In this document: in pieces, positions 34,511 to 45,891 of the stretch
Numbering within the stretch: the first letter of the stretch is position 1
How the letters are laid out: every line of letters starts with the position of its first letter
NCBI GenBank assembly: GCA_030544215.1
Contig: JARZZO010000009.1
Location: 50,587,129-50,651,128, forward strand
DNA length: 64,000 bases
Direction of reading: 5' to 3'
Source: Zantedeschia hybrid cultivar
Lineage: Eukaryota > Streptophyta > Magnoliopsida > Alismatales > Araceae
Made by a program: the position numbers and the translations under genes
Notes under the pieces: model-generated
Told to the model about the DNA's origin: nothing
Database searches by the model: none
Seen by the model: the letters and a program-made list of their open reading frames with translations, nothing else

Positions 34511-37500
34511 CTTCCCAAATCATTATCGAGGAAACATCTTATTTGTCCGATTACACCCCATCGCGCGGGTCCGTCGGTCAAGATTCTCTCCTAGATCTAC
34601 TCTGTCCCTCCCCACGGGAGGATTCCCCTGTATTTCCACTTGTATCCCAGGATTTTCATCCTGCTTCATCTTCATTAGGTTATGATAGGCAGTTTAGTGA
34701 AGTTAGGAAGTCTAGTTTTAGGCAGGTTAGTCAGGTTAGGAAGTCTAGGAAGCCTAAGGGTAGGCAAATTCCAGAAAGATACCTCCAGGATTTGGCTGAT
34801 AAATGTTCCTTTTGCTCTTTAATCCCTCAGCTTTTAGAAGATCCAATTCAGATGCCAGAAGATTGTACAGATGATGAGTCAGTCAATGATGGGTACGGGG
34901 TATATGAGTTAGTACATGAAAAGGACCCCATTGTTGAAGATGAGGAAGATGATGAGGACGCAGCTGAGGCATATGCCAGTGGAGTGAAGAGATTTGATGA
35001 ACCCTCAGCTGCCGTCGAAGAGCCCACCAAAGAAATAAACTTAGGGACTGAAGACGAACCTAAGGTTGTCCTCGTCAGTAAAAATCTTTCTGCAGAGGAT
35101 GAGAAGGCAATGGTACAAGTGCTTAAGGATTATAAGGACACTTTCGCCTGGAGTTATGAGGATATGCCGGGGTTAGACTCATCTTTAGTTGAACATACGT
35201 TAACATTAAAGGATGGAGCTAATCCGGTCAAGCAGAAATTAAGGCGATTCCACCCACAAATGGCTTTAAAGATGAAGGAAGAGGTCGACAAATTACACAA
35301 AGTAAAATTTATTATAGTTGTCCTTTATCCACAATGGGTGGCCAATATAGTCCCGGTTATGAAAAAGGACGGGAAGGTCAGAATTTGCATTGACTTCCGT
35401 GATTTGAATCGGGCATGTCCTAAAGACGATTTTCCATTGCCTCATATTGATGTACTCATCGATAATACTGCTGGCTATGAGACGTTATCATTTATGGATG
35501 GATTTTCAGGATATAATCAGATTAAGCTGGCAGAAGAGGATCAAGAGAAGACTTCATTCACTACACCTTGGGGAACATATTGTTATGTCGTCATGCCATT
35601 TGGATTGAAGAACGCTGGAGCCACTTATCAAAGGACTATGATGGCAATATTTCATGACATGATGCATATAGATTTGGAAGTGTATGTGGATGACTTATTG
35701 GTTAAGTCTAAAACGAAGGCTGAACATGCCAAAGTTTTGGCAAGGGTATTAGAGAGATCAAGAGAGTATCAGTTGAAGATGAACCCCAAGAAATGTGTAT
35801 TCGGGGTATCTTCAGGGAAATTGCTTGGATTCATTGTCAGCAAACGGGGAATTGAGATCGATCCCAATAAGGCGAAGGCTATCAGAGAAATGCCACCTCC
35901 CAAAAACTTGAAAGAATTGAGAGGATTAATCGGGAGGTTACAATTTATTCGCCGTTTTGTCTCCCAGCACTCACAAAGGTGTAAGCCGTTTTACGAGCTT
36001 ACCAAGCCAGGAGTCAAATTCAATTGGGACGATAAGTGTCAGGAGGCATTTGATGGATTAAAGGACTATTTGGCAAGTCCTCCTGTTTTGAGACCACCAT
36101 CTCCAGGCAAACCATTGATACTTTATATTTCAGTCCTGGATGATGCAGTGGGGGCTGTCCTAGCACAAGAAGATGAAGAAGGAAAAGAGAGGGCAGCCTA
36201 CTATCTCTCTAAACTTCTCAACCCCGCTGAACAGAGATACACGGCGATGGAGAAAACATGTGCAGCATTGGTTTGGGTTGTTCAGAAATTGAAGCATTAT
36301 TTTCTGGCCCATGAAGTCCATCTCATCGCTAGGATGAATCCGATCAAATTCCTTCTGGAGAAATCTGTTCTTACTGATAGGCTAGCGCGATGGCAAAGCT
36401 TTCTATCTCAATTCGATATCATTTATATTCAACAGAAAGCGATCAAGGGCTATGCCATAGCAGAACATCTCGCTCATCATCCCCTTCCTCGATTTGATCC
36501 AGTGCGATCAGAGTTTCCGGATGAGGAACTGATGTCCGTAAATCAAATCAGAGATGATATGTGGACTCTGCATTTTGACGGAGCTCTGAATTCTCATGGA
36601 AAGGGGATCGGTATCGTTCTGTTATCACCTGAAGGTATCACCATTCCACAAGCCTTTCAGCTTGACTTTCCAGTCACCAACAACACAGCTGAATACGAGG
36701 CACTTCTTGCTGGTCTCGAGGCTGCTCATTTCCATGGTGTCACTAAACTCAGGATTGTGGGTGATAGCCAATTAATTCTTCGCCAAGTGCTGACCAAGTA
36801 TCGAACTCTTGATCCCAAGCTTAAGCCATATCAAGAACTTACTTCTGCTTACTCAAAGCTTTTCACAAAGTTGATCTTTGTCCATGTCCCTAGAAATCAA
36901 AACATCCTAGCTGACGCTCTAGCTTCACTTGCATCTTCCCTTGATTTTCCTATCAACAAGCAATCTGAATCAATCATAGTTCATATGCGTCTTTCACCTG
37001 CCGTGAAAGATCCTTCATTTCTTAGAACTAAGGAGAAGTTGCTGAAGAAATTCAGAGATGGGAATATTGTGGAGAAAAGAGAAATCATGTTGATGGAGCT
37101 GTTAGAAGAGATGGATGATGAACAGAAGCCATGGTATTATGAAATTGCAAAATATTGTGAAGATCAATCGTATCCTGAAGAAGCTACAACTGAGGAAAAA
37201 AGAGCTATCAAGAGAGTTGCTCAACGATACACCCTAGTTGGGGGAGCACTGTACAAAAGAGGTTTTGATGGAGTTCTTCTGAGATGTTTAGACGAAGATG
37301 AGCTTTGGAAGGTTATGGAAGGAGCTCATAGTGGAGTTTGTGGTGGCCATGTCAATGGACAGATGCTAGCAAAGAAGATCCTTAGACAAGGATTTTATTG
37401 GCCAACCATGGAAGAAGATTGTGTAGGATATGTCCGTAGGTGTGCTAAGTGTCAACTTCACGCCGACAAAATTCATTCTCCTGCATCTTCACTCCATCCT

Positions 37501-38391
37501 GTTTCTTCCCCATGGCCTTTCTCCATGTGGGCTTTTGACATTATTGGACCTCTTGGTAACCCAGATTCCGGCATCAAGCAAAAATCTTTCATTCTCACGG
37601 CAACGGAATACTTCACCAAGTGGGCAGAAGCTGAAGCATACGTGGAGATCAAAGCATCAACCGTCTGCAAATTCATCATGAAGAACATCATCACAAGATT
37701 CGGAATTCCAAGTACCATCGTCACCGACAACGGACCGCAGTTCGTGTCACAGGAATTGAAGGACCTCTGCAACAGGTACAAAATTGCATTGCATCATTCA
37801 TCTCCTTATTATCCGCAAGGCAATGGCCAAGCAGAGGCAACTAATAAGACTTTGATAAAAATCATCAAAAAGACGTGTAAATCTAACAAATTCGCAGATT
37901 GGCCAGAAAAATTGGTTGAGGCTCTATGGGCCTACCGAACTTCAATCCGCACGCCTACTGGGCAGACTCCTTATTCCTTAACATTTGGAATGGAGGCGGT
38001 AGTTCCATATGAGATCCTTATACCGTCATTAAGAGTACAATTGAACAAGGAATTCTCCACTGATGAACATCGTTCAGCACTTCTTGCTCAATTGGAACTT
38101 TTAGACGAGAAAAGATGGTCAGCTGCTAATCATGCAAAAGTTTATCAAAACAGATTAGCACGTTTTTATCAAAAGAAAGTCATTGAACGAAAGTTCAAAG
38201 TCGGTGAAATGGTCGTTAAAAGAATTTTTGTAAAACCTGGTGGTCCGCGTTCTAAGCTCCAACCCAACTGGGAAGGACCTTATATTGTATCGCACGCTTA
38301 TCCTGGTAATGCTTATCGTCTTATTAATGCAGAAGGAGAAGAGCTAAATCATCCCTGGAATGGTTTACATCTTAAGAAATACTACCCTTAG
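34468..38391 (+). CDS. Element 3 reverse transcriptase-RNaseH-integrase polyprotein
   Basis: Open for 1,307 codons with no stop; the coordinates give the whole open frame, since no confident start codon is seen. Domains: an acidic linker; RT (ICIDFRDLNRACPKDDFPLP, catalytic YVDD near 35684); a first RNase H (YYLSKLLNPAEQRYTAMEK); a second RNase H with FDGALN near 36570 and NNTAEYEALLAGLEA; integrase with the HHCC region (GAHSGVCGGH, CAKC near 37440), catalytic Asp in WAFDIIGP (about 37536), Asp in VTDNGPQFVS (about 37720) and Glu in NGQAEATNKT (about 37833), plus a C-terminal tail ending GLHLKKYYP. All catalytic residues checked are present. The frame is -1 relative to gag-pro and overlaps it by 40 nt, so expression needs a -1 shift at the A9 run, or the A run has lost a base. 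Confidence 0.92.
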   Translation, partial: FLRYPKKNANFTINSSQIIIEETSYLSDYTPSRGSVGQDSLLDLLCPSPREDSPVFPLVSQDFHPASSSLGYDRQFSEVRKSSFRQVSQVRKSRKPKGRQIPERYLQDLADKCSFCSLIPQLLEDPIQMPEDCTDDESVNDGYGVYELVHEKDPIVEDEEDDEDAAEAYASGVKRFDEPSAAVEEPTKEINLGTEDEPKVVLVSKNLSAEDEKAMVQVLKDYKDTFAWSYEDMPGLDSSLVEHTLTLKDGANPVKQKLRRFHPQMALKMKEEVDKLHKVKFIIVVLYPQWVANIVPVMKKDGKVRICIDFRDLNRACPKDDFPLPHIDVLIDNTAGYETLSFMDGFSGYNQIKLAEEDQEKTSFTTPWGTYCYVVMPFGLKNAGATYQRTMMAIFHDMMHIDLEVYVDDLLVKSKTKAEHAKVLARVLERSREYQLKMNPKKCVFGVSSGKLLGFIVSKRGIEIDPNKAKAIREMPPPKNLKELRGLIGRLQFIRRFVSQHSQRCKPFYELTKPGVKFNWDDKCQEAFDGLKDYLASPPVLRPPSPGKPLILYISVLDDAVGAVLAQEDEEGKERAAYYLSKLLNPAEQRYTAMEKTCAALVWVVQKLKHYFLAHEVHLIARMNPIKFLLEKSVLTDRLARWQSFLSQFDIIYIQQKAIKGYAIAEHLAHHPLPRFDPVRSEFPDEELMSVNQIRDDMWTLHFDGALNSHGKGIGIVLLSPEGITIPQAFQLDFPVTNNTAEYEALLAGLEAAHFHGVTKLRIVGDSQLILRQVLTKYRTLDPKLKPYQELTSAYSKLFTKLIFVHVPRNQNILADALASLASSLDFPINKQSESIIVHMRLSPAVKDPSFLRTKEKLLKKFRDGNIVEKREIMLMELLEEMDDEQKPWYYEIAKYCEDQSYPEEATTEEKRAIKRVAQRYTLVGGALYKRGFDGVLLRCLDEDELWKVMEGAHSGVCGGHVNGQMLAKKILRQGFYWPTMEEDCVGYVRRCAKCQLHADKIHSPASSLHPVSSPWPFSMWAFDIIGPLGNPDSGIKQKSFILTATEYFTKWAEAEAYVEIKASTVCKFIMKNIITRFGIPSTIVTDNGPQFVSQELKDLCNRYKIALHHSSPYYPQGNGQAEATNKTLIKIIKKTCKSNKFADWPEKLVEALWAYRTSIRTPTGQTPYSLTFGMEAVVPYEILIPSLRVQLNKEFSTDEHRSALLAQLELLDEKRWSAANHAKVYQNRLARFYQKKVIERKFKVGEMVVKRIFVKPGGPRSKLQPNWEGPYIVSHAYPGNAYRLINAEGEELNHPWNGLHLKKYYP

Positions 38392-39671
38392 GTTAAAGAG
38401 TCGATCAGTATGGTACAAAGACCAGTGGAATCAGAAAATTTATAAACTCAAATTTCTTTGTTAGTCTGAATAATTTAACTTCAAACCCATTACCGCACAC
38501 ACTGACACGTTTGATTCGTGAGTAACCAGAGATGCCAAGTCCTTAAGAATATCAAAAGCTTGACTAAGAGTATAAAGTACAAATCATTCCTTTTAAATAA
38601 AATTCTGTTTTACACTCGGCCCATGATGTCGGAACGAGGCTTAGAATAGACTACCAAGAATACCCGCCATCTTAGTAGGAGGCCGTCATAAAAAAAATGG
38701 GGGAGATCCGTTCCAAAGCAAAGCAAAGAAAGAAAAGAATAGAAAAAAAAAGGAAAAGGCAAAATTCAAAATCAAAAGGCCAATACACTACAAACGTCAC
38801 ATCAAGGCCATGAAATGAAACAAAAGGGAACGCAAGGTCGATAAATATCCCGGAAAGAAAATGACCGAACTCCAACAGATATTAGGGTTGGAAAGGGACA
38901 TCTTTTTAAGTCTCCGGAACTTTCTCATGGGCTTTCTAAACTTATTCTTCTTTTCTTTCTAAAGAGGTGTACTTCAAGCTTAAGGAATGGCTTAGATTGA
39001 CTAAGGGTCAAATCATCAAATGGGATCACGAATGGAAACACAAGTTTAAACACGATGGGTTTTAAGTTAAGTTGTTAAAGAACAATTTGGAAATTAAGTT
39101 AATAAATGAATATGATCTTTTGATCTAAGTACCATACTGGTCTTTTAGTCAAAAACAAAAAAAATATACATAAGTCAAAAATTCAAAAAAAATGTATATG
39201 TCAAAAATTCAAAAAAAAAGTATATATGTCAAAAAAAAAAAAAAAAAATTCAAAAAAATGTACATTTTTCAAAATCTAAAAAAAATACATATTTCAAAAC
39301 CCAAACAAAAATGAATATTCCAAAACCACAAAAATATTTCAATTAGCATTTGCTTGTTGCATTTAATGTGTTTCACTTCTTTTATTTTTCAGTGAGCGTC
39401 TGTTTGCATGCATGTTGCATTTTGCTTAAGTCTGATTATTCTTATTACCTTTGTTAATAAAGGCTATGCCCCTTGACTATTTATTCGAGGAAAAGATTGA
39501 TTGACCATTTGTTTGGTCAGGCAAGGGGCTAAGCCTAAATAGATACTTAACCTGTTTGCTAAGTATTGTACAGATAAGCACAGGAACATGAGATTGGAGC
39601 CCAAAAGTTTCATGTATATATCAAAAGTGTTTTGTACATGATACATGGAAAGAAAAGAAGTACATAAGCCC
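38392..39671. other. Non-coding gap between pol and antisense gene A
   Basis: No gene is seen. At 39140-39330 there is an A-rich tract of short imperfect units of the TCAAAAATTCAAAAAA type. The plus-strand pol and minus-strand gene A converge on this stretch, so it probably holds the 3' ends of both transcripts. Confidence 0.5.
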
Positions 39672-42535
39672 TCAAGGCTGGCTCTCCCCTCCGCCCTCAT
39701 CTAACTGGCTCTGGGCCTCGTCAGGTGCGTCTGGAGCTGGTCCTCGGCTGGGAGGTGGAGGTGGCCCCATCGTGCTCGGCCCCGCCTGGCCAGAAGACAC
39801 GGCAGCGCTGGCGGTAAAAGCGCTCGTCAAACCGCGCTCCTGCGCACGCTGTCGAGCACGCCTGTACCTCTCCTCCACACTCCGGCGCTCGTGCTCTGCA
39901 ATGCCAAGCTGGACCCGAAGAGCGGATATCTCAGTATCCATCCTTTGCCGCTCCTGCCGCTCCCGCTCCCGCTCCTCGTTGATGACCTCCAGGCGAGTCT
40001 GGAGGCGCGCAAGATCTCCAACCGAAAGTCGGGCCACCTGCTCCTCTAATGCCCGGATCCGCTCTGCATCAGCCTCGGCACGAGTCGCTGTAGCATAGAC
40101 ATCCGCTTCAGCCCTCTGAAGGGCTTCTTGGAGCTCAGCAACCTGCAGAAGAAGATTTTGTTAGTTCAAGATAATCAAGTAAATCAAGTCAAATTCAAAA
40201 GTCAAAGCTTACCCGAGCAGCACGGTCCTCCTCCGCAAGAGAAGCCCGGTGGATGGCAGAAGCGAGCTGACTCTGGAGGTCAGCCAAGGCAGCATCGTGC
40301 GCGGCGAATGATGATGAAGATGAAGCTCCATAGGTAGGGGGAGCCGCCTGGGTATAGACGGCTCGCTGCACCAAAAGAACACTGTCAGTGGTTAATCGCC
40401 AAAACAAATAATTAATTAAAACATGCATTCATATTCATTCATACATACCAGATCAAAGAGCTCTTTCTGGACCTGTTCGAGCTGGGCCTCAGCATCATGT
40501 AGTCGGGCCCGGAGGTCGATGATGACCGCATCACGAGCATCCTGCAAATCACATATACATACATTCATTCACCAACATAAATCAAGATAATAATAAAATT
40601 AAAGACGCATGAATGCATACTTACATCGAGCGGTCGGAGGAGCCGCAGCTGGTCGGCGTAATGGACCCGGTACTGCTGGAGGTAGCCCTCGCTACTCTCC
40701 GCACGGGACTCCACTCTGATGCCCCGACGGTGCCAGTCCTCGTACTGCTCCGGGAACTTGGCACGCCAGTCGGTGAGGGATTGCTTGCCCCTCATGCTCC
40801 TCCCAACACCCTCCGGGACTTCTTCATCTATCCATTCCTGATGGAGACCCAGCGTCCTCATCACGAGCCGGAGACGGAGGGGCTCGATCTCGTTGAGGCA
40901 GTGCACCCACATCTGCCTCCCAAATCGCCTCCTGCCAGCCGTCACCCATGGCTGACCTTCCTCGTTCATACCCAGATATGGGCGCCAGATCACCTGCATA
41001 TAGGTTAGATGCATTCATAAATAAATTGCACTTACGGAATAAAGAATTGCATTTAATAAAATTTTTTGAACAAGTTAAAAACTTACCAATAGCTCTGGAT
41101 AATCTAGAAACTGACGGCGGAGGGCCGTCAGCTGATGGTGCTGCGGAGCTGTGTCCACAATTGGCTGCCAACGGCAGGCCAAGGGGACGGCATTTGGACG
41201 AACGATCCTCGCTCTGCCGAGCGGGAAATAATGGTAGCTCCACACCTGCATGTATAAACATATAAGTTAGAAAAAGCATCATATCATATTGCATATCATG
41301 AATAAATAATAAAACATTTAATACCTGGAGGAACGGCGAGAAGCCGCTGACAGTAATCTCGCGGTCCGGAGTGACCGCGGATAGATCTGCAAACAGGTGG
41401 GCCAGGAGGGCCGCACCCCAAGCGTATTCCCCTAAGCTATCTAGATCATCTAACAAATACAAAAATCTACAGTGGATATGGTCGCCCTTCGTACCGAAGA
41501 GCAACCGACCGAAGAAAAAGACAAGAAAGACCCTAAGCTGTCGGTCTACCTCCTCTACCTGGCTAGGGTCCCTACAGTAGATGGCAGAGGACGACTCTGC
41601 TAGCCTGTCTCTAAACTCCTCCCGGGTCTCGTCAGACCGACGCCGGGGCTCGTCTAGACCTAGGGCAGCCTCTACTTCTACCCTGGGGACCATCCGGGAT
41701 TCTCTGCCCATGCTAGACACCTCTATCCCTAACAAGGCCTCTGCCAATCCTCGATAGTCGGGGTAAGTCACCCCACTCACCGGTCGGCCCTCTACCCGGA
41801 GGCCAGTGATCCTGGCCACATCCTCTAGGGTGGGGATCATATGTCCCCACGGCATTAGGAAAGCCCGGCTTTCCGCATGCCAACGCTCCCTGAGCGCCTG
41901 CAACAAGACTAGATCGAGCCAAAATGGCTCGATGTCTAGTATCTCACCGAACCCCATCCGGCGCAGGCGCACCTTCTGGAAATCCGGGAGCCCTCTATAA
42001 GCCCCTATAACTAGGTCCCAAGAGATCCTAGCCCTCATCACTCCCTGCAAATAAAAACAAAAAAAAAATAGGGTCAGTAATTAATAAAAACAGGAAAATT
42101 CACTTTCTGTTTTGAAAGGCGTCAGCATACACAGACGTGTTTCAAAACACGTCCACATACCTTGACGCAATTCAAAAATATTTTCTAATAATTTAAAAAT
42201 TCGAAATTTGACTTAAAAGACGTCGACCAAGGGCGACGCCTTTTGAAAGGCGTCACCTGGTCTGGACGCCTTTCAAGTCCAGATTTCGGGTTCTTAAAAG
42301 AACCCCTTTCTTCCCTTCTTTTCCTTGCCCATTCATTCCACAGGAGACTCACCGTGTGGAGGTCGCCCTCCTCTTCCTCTTCCACTGCCATGGGCGCCGG
42401 TGGAGGGAGCTCCTCCTCCAAGAAGGCCGCCGCCTCGGCTAACGCCGCCGGCACCTCCTCGGGAACCTCTTCTTCTTGCCTTCGCCTCCTCTTGGCCAAG
42501 GTCTTCTTCTTCCTTGAACCCTCGCCGTGTTCCAT
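39672..42535 (-). CDS. Antisense gene A of element 3: intact seven-exon PMD-type protein
   Basis: Exons read on the minus strand: 42535-42353, 42044-41325, 41245-41087, 40993-40625, 40541-40449, 40365-40213, 40142-39672. All donors start GT, all acceptors end AG (five with a TGCAG or TTGCAG end), and every intron is phase 0. The joined frame is 715 residues with no stop. Residues 1-61 have a basic NLS-like run (KKKTLAKRRRRQ) and an acidic run. Exon 2 holds the PMD core (PWGHMIPTLEDVARITGL, then EYAWGAALLAHLFADLS). Exon 3 has WSYHYFPLGR. Exons 5-7 are Gln/Glu/Arg-rich, coiled-coil-like, ending in a Pro-rich tail. PMD proteins occur free in plant nuclei and in transposons. The role here is unknown; DNA or chromatin binding is inference. 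Five dyads lie just upstream. Confidence 0.85.
42114..42274. repeat. Four 30-bp dyads inside intron 1 of gene A
   Basis: Sites 42114-42143, 42144-42173, 42215-42244 and 42245-42274 form two back-to-back pairs. The spacer is ten bases in every one, while spacer sequences differ. Confidence 0.92.
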
Positions 42536-42660
42536 GGCTCTAGAGAAGGAGTTTTTGAGAGAGATCACCGGAGAAATCGCCGGAGCTCGGTTGAGAGAAG
42601 AGATTTTTGTGAAAGTGAGGAAGAAAGGAGGGCCTTCGCGGGTCTGTAACGAAAAAGGGT

Positions 42661-43003
42661 GAAAGGCGTCGACTCAGGAAGACGCGTTTTAAGGCGCATA
42701 AGTTGAGGCGGCAAAGGACAGCTGTTTGAATTGGTTGAAATACGTCCACATGGGTAGACACGTTTCCGGTTCTGTTCAGAGCCGTACACAGGAAAATCAT
42801 GAAAGGCGTCTTGTTCACTGGACGCGTTTTAGGGAATTAATCATGGAATTAATGGCAGAATCCTGGGAAAAGTAGGAGAGAGAGTTGAAAGGCGTCTATA
42901 CAGGTAGACGCGTTTTAAGCTTAAATCGGTTTTTTGAGGATTAAATTGAATTTCTGGAAAATAATTTTAGTTTGAAAGGCGTCTTTCTGAGTGGACGCGT
43001 TTT
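42661..43003. repeat. Five 30-bp dyads upstream of gene A
   Basis: Sites start at 42661, 42737, 42801, 42887 and 42974, with ten-base spacers throughout. They occupy the intergenic gap between gene B (3' end 43178) and the start of gene A (42535), where the promoter of gene A must lie. No clear TATA box was found for gene A. Confidence 0.92.
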
Positions 43004-43177
43004 ACATTTTATAGAACCCGAATTGTTGAATTTTCAGGAAAAATCAGGTTTTTACTTAAGGAAAAATCATGTGCACATCACAGAAAGTTGGGGAAAGATT
43101 CTAAGACATGAAAAATCGTTCTTTATTCAATGGAATCAATCTTTATTACATCAAAATCAAAAAGAGAAAAAGGACAT

Positions 43178-44563
43178 TCAAGGGAGAATATCATGAAGAT
43201 CTTTAAGATAAGGAAATTTCAATCCTTTATCTCTGTCTTTAGAGGATCTTACACGATAACTAAAGCCAAGGTTCCATAGAGTAATGATGATTTGTATGGC
43301 TTCATAATCTTCATCGGACTCCAGGTCACGCTTCTTGATTGAAAGTGTAGGAGAGAATTCAGGGAATTCGCGACGAGCCAAGCTAAGTTGAGTAAGGCAC
43401 TGGTGTGGATTGTACAACACAAACTCAGTGGCTCCAATTAACTTGAGGTTTGCTCCTGCTGTGCGGCGCACCCAAACTGGTTTTCCAACAAGAGCAAGCG
43501 GAGACGAGTCGAATATGTCGGATGTCATGAGTTTCAAATACTCTCTCCAATCGGCTCGGGTCTTGAGTTTTGGAACCTTGTTGACCATGTACTCATTGAA
43601 CTTTACAATATTAGCAATGCAATGAATTGGACTATTCAAGAAGATCTGAGATGGATTCAGAGGCCTTTTCTTGCTATGTTCGAATTTGAAGTGAAGCTCA
43701 ACCCACAAGGCAAAGAGTAGCATGCATCCATATGGAGGACGACCCATAGAAGCTGCAGAAAGTCCACTGTAGAGATATGCTAAGAGAGCAGTGCTAATAG
43801 ATTTACCTTCGAAAATTGCGCAAATAGCACTAATTTGATCGTCTTCCAAGATGTTATCCTGTGCAGGAAAGAATAAGGCACCGGCAAGGCATGTAACGAG
43901 AGCTTTCGTTACATCCTCTGCCTCATCCTCCCTTAAATCTTCAATTTCATAAAGAGTCCACTCGGCTAGTTTTGCGAGATTGATCCCCTTCTTCGTGAGG
44001 CATCCTTTAGCTTCTGAAGGATCCTTCATGATCGACGTCAATAACTGTTGACCGGTGATTCTCTCTTTTGTCAAGGCTATCTTGTCTCTGTTATCTCTGG
44101 TCTTCGGGAGACCTAATAGAAGTTCCGCCTCTTCTAGAAGGATTGTGCACTCGAAGTCTTGGAAGAAGAACGTATGAGTTTGGGGATGCCACCACTCGAT
44201 CAAGGCGCCCATAGCCGCCCAGTCTACGTTCGCACTTTTGTAATTCTTAGCAAGCACTACAAGTCCTTGAAGATCCCACTTGGATATGAACACTTGCATA
44301 GAAAGCTTGACACTTTTTGCAAGTTTACGAATCTAAGGGAGAGACGTGAACTTTCTTGGGCCAGGAAACATGGGGTAATTCTGAAAGAAAGATAAAAAAG
44401 GGAGCTTGATGAAGTTTGATGAAGAGCATGATGGAAGACATGAAGAACATGAAAGAAAGTTGATTGAACCTACTTGAAGATTGGGATTTCTTCCATTGAG
44501 ATGATTCTCTATGTCTGCAAACTTCTCTAGAGACATCTTCATCTTCTTGTTTGAGGAATCCAT
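43178..44563 (-). pseudogene. Antisense gene B of element 3: DUF7745/PMD-like protein with one TAG
   Basis: Exon 1 (44563-44474) starts MDSSNKKMKM and ends at a GT donor. Exon 2 begins at 44380 after a CTTTCTTTCAG acceptor, in phase 0. A TAG at 44333-44335 lies 16 codons into exon 2. The frame then stays open to a stop at 43178, and a Met at 44299 would give a 373-residue product. The open part has the pattern of DUF7745/PMD-like proteins: WWHPQTHTFFF, then an acidic segment ending in LLLGLP, and later a GRPPYGCMLLFALWVELHF segment. The role is unknown. It is transcribed away from a TATA box at 44690. Because only one stop breaks it, a shorter protein may still be made; I call it a pseudogene with doubt. 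Confidence 0.65.
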
Positions 44564-44689
44564 CTCTCTTTTTCGGAGTTCCTCCTTCTTGAAGCTTGGG
44601 AAGCTTGAAAACCTTGAAGAAACCTTGAAAATTTGGAAGAAAACTCTCCTTTAGATATTAGGATTACTTGGAAATAACCTAAGGGTGTT

Positions 44690-44697
44690 TATATAGG
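44690..44697 (-). promoter_or_regulatory. TATA box of antisense gene B
   Basis: Read on the minus strand it is CTATATAAAC in the context CCTCCTATATAAACACC, about 130 bp before the first Met of gene B, a normal distance for a plant promoter. Confidence 0.65.
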
Positions 44698-44801
44698 AGG
44701 GATTGCGATCCTAAGTAGACCTTTTCCGGATTGGAAAAGGGATGTGCATTGATAGAGTTGGAGTTCGGGTAGAGAACAACCAGAAACCTGTTTCTGTGAG
44801 T

Positions 44802-44867
44802 AAAATGCGTCTATGATACCTGACGCGTTTCAAAGTTAAATGGCGTCTGCGCGACACGACGCGTTTT
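44802..44867. repeat. Two 30-bp dyads upstream of gene B
   Basis: Sites 44802-44831 and 44838-44867, both with ten-base spacers, lie about 105-175 bp upstream of the TATA box of gene B. This matches the distance of the LTR dyads to the LTR TATA box. Confidence 0.92.
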
Positions 44868-45877
44868 AGCAAATCTGCTATTTTCCCGAAATCCTGTGAT
44901 TTTAATTGAATATTTGTTTGGAACTAATAATTTTGATTGCAGGAAATGCAAGAAAGCCTGAGTAAAGCTGGAAATATCAAGAAGATCCTATTGCAGGAAT
45001 TCAAGTCCCGACCGTGGCTAAAAAGACGGTTATTTCTAACCTTGTACTATTCCATGTAAATCATTTGCATTACTATATGATAAGTATTTATTAGATTATA
45101 TCAAGGACCTTGTGGTTTTGATGAAACTGGAATTTGAGTTCCCCTACAACAAAAACAGTGATAATTCCAGAGGATTCTTAATCGCACGGATAGGCCGTTG
45201 GGTTGTTAATTAGTGAGGACGATGGTTCCACTTTTGTGAAACGGTGCGTAGATAAACGAGCTTCGGCTTAGCACTGAATTACAAGAATTGGTATCTTGAC
45301 TCATTAATAACAATTTAACAATATTATCCTTGATTAATTTATATTTTATTTGATTTTATATTTTTCTTTTAGCCCAGCATGCATCATGTAGGACTTTGAA
45401 ATCATTGTAATAAGAATTAATTATTGATTAAGTTTCAGACCATTAAATTAAATAATCTCAACATAATATGAAATATTCCATTCCGAATTGAGTATCTTGA
45501 TTATCTTTGAGGTTCGCCTGAAGATATCCTTGGAATTCTATCCTTGATTGGATTCTTTATCCAATATTCTTGTTTTCTTTTAAGATCCATCATGGCTGTA
45601 GCACGTCCACATTGGCTGGCAAACGCTCCCTATGATGAAACCTACAGTGTCTACGACCTGGGGTACTTCCCACTCCGAGGAGGTTGATCGACCTTATTTT
45701 ATTTCCTTATCTACTTCATCCAGACAGGATTAATTCCATTGATTTCTTTGAGCTATCTTCATTGATGATTTTGAGAAAAAATTCCAATCATGTGATGTTA
45801 AGAGCGTGTCTCATCACACCTTGGCATCACCTTTTCAGTACATTCCATTCCATTTCACTCCCTTGCAAAGACGATGC
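44868..45877. other. 3' untranslated stretch of element 3
   Basis: No conserved gene is seen in about 1 kb. A 31-codon plus-strand frame at 45592-45687 (MAVARPHWLANAPYDE...) is the only one that looks protein-like, but it has no family I recognise and may be chance. Confidence 0.35.
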
Positions 45878-45891
45878 CAAGGTGAGGCAGC
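45878..45891 (+). other. Probable polypurine tract of element 3
   Basis: AAGGTGAGGCAGC directly precedes the right LTR. It is purine-rich but weak compared with the tracts of elements 1 and 2. Confidence 0.45.
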
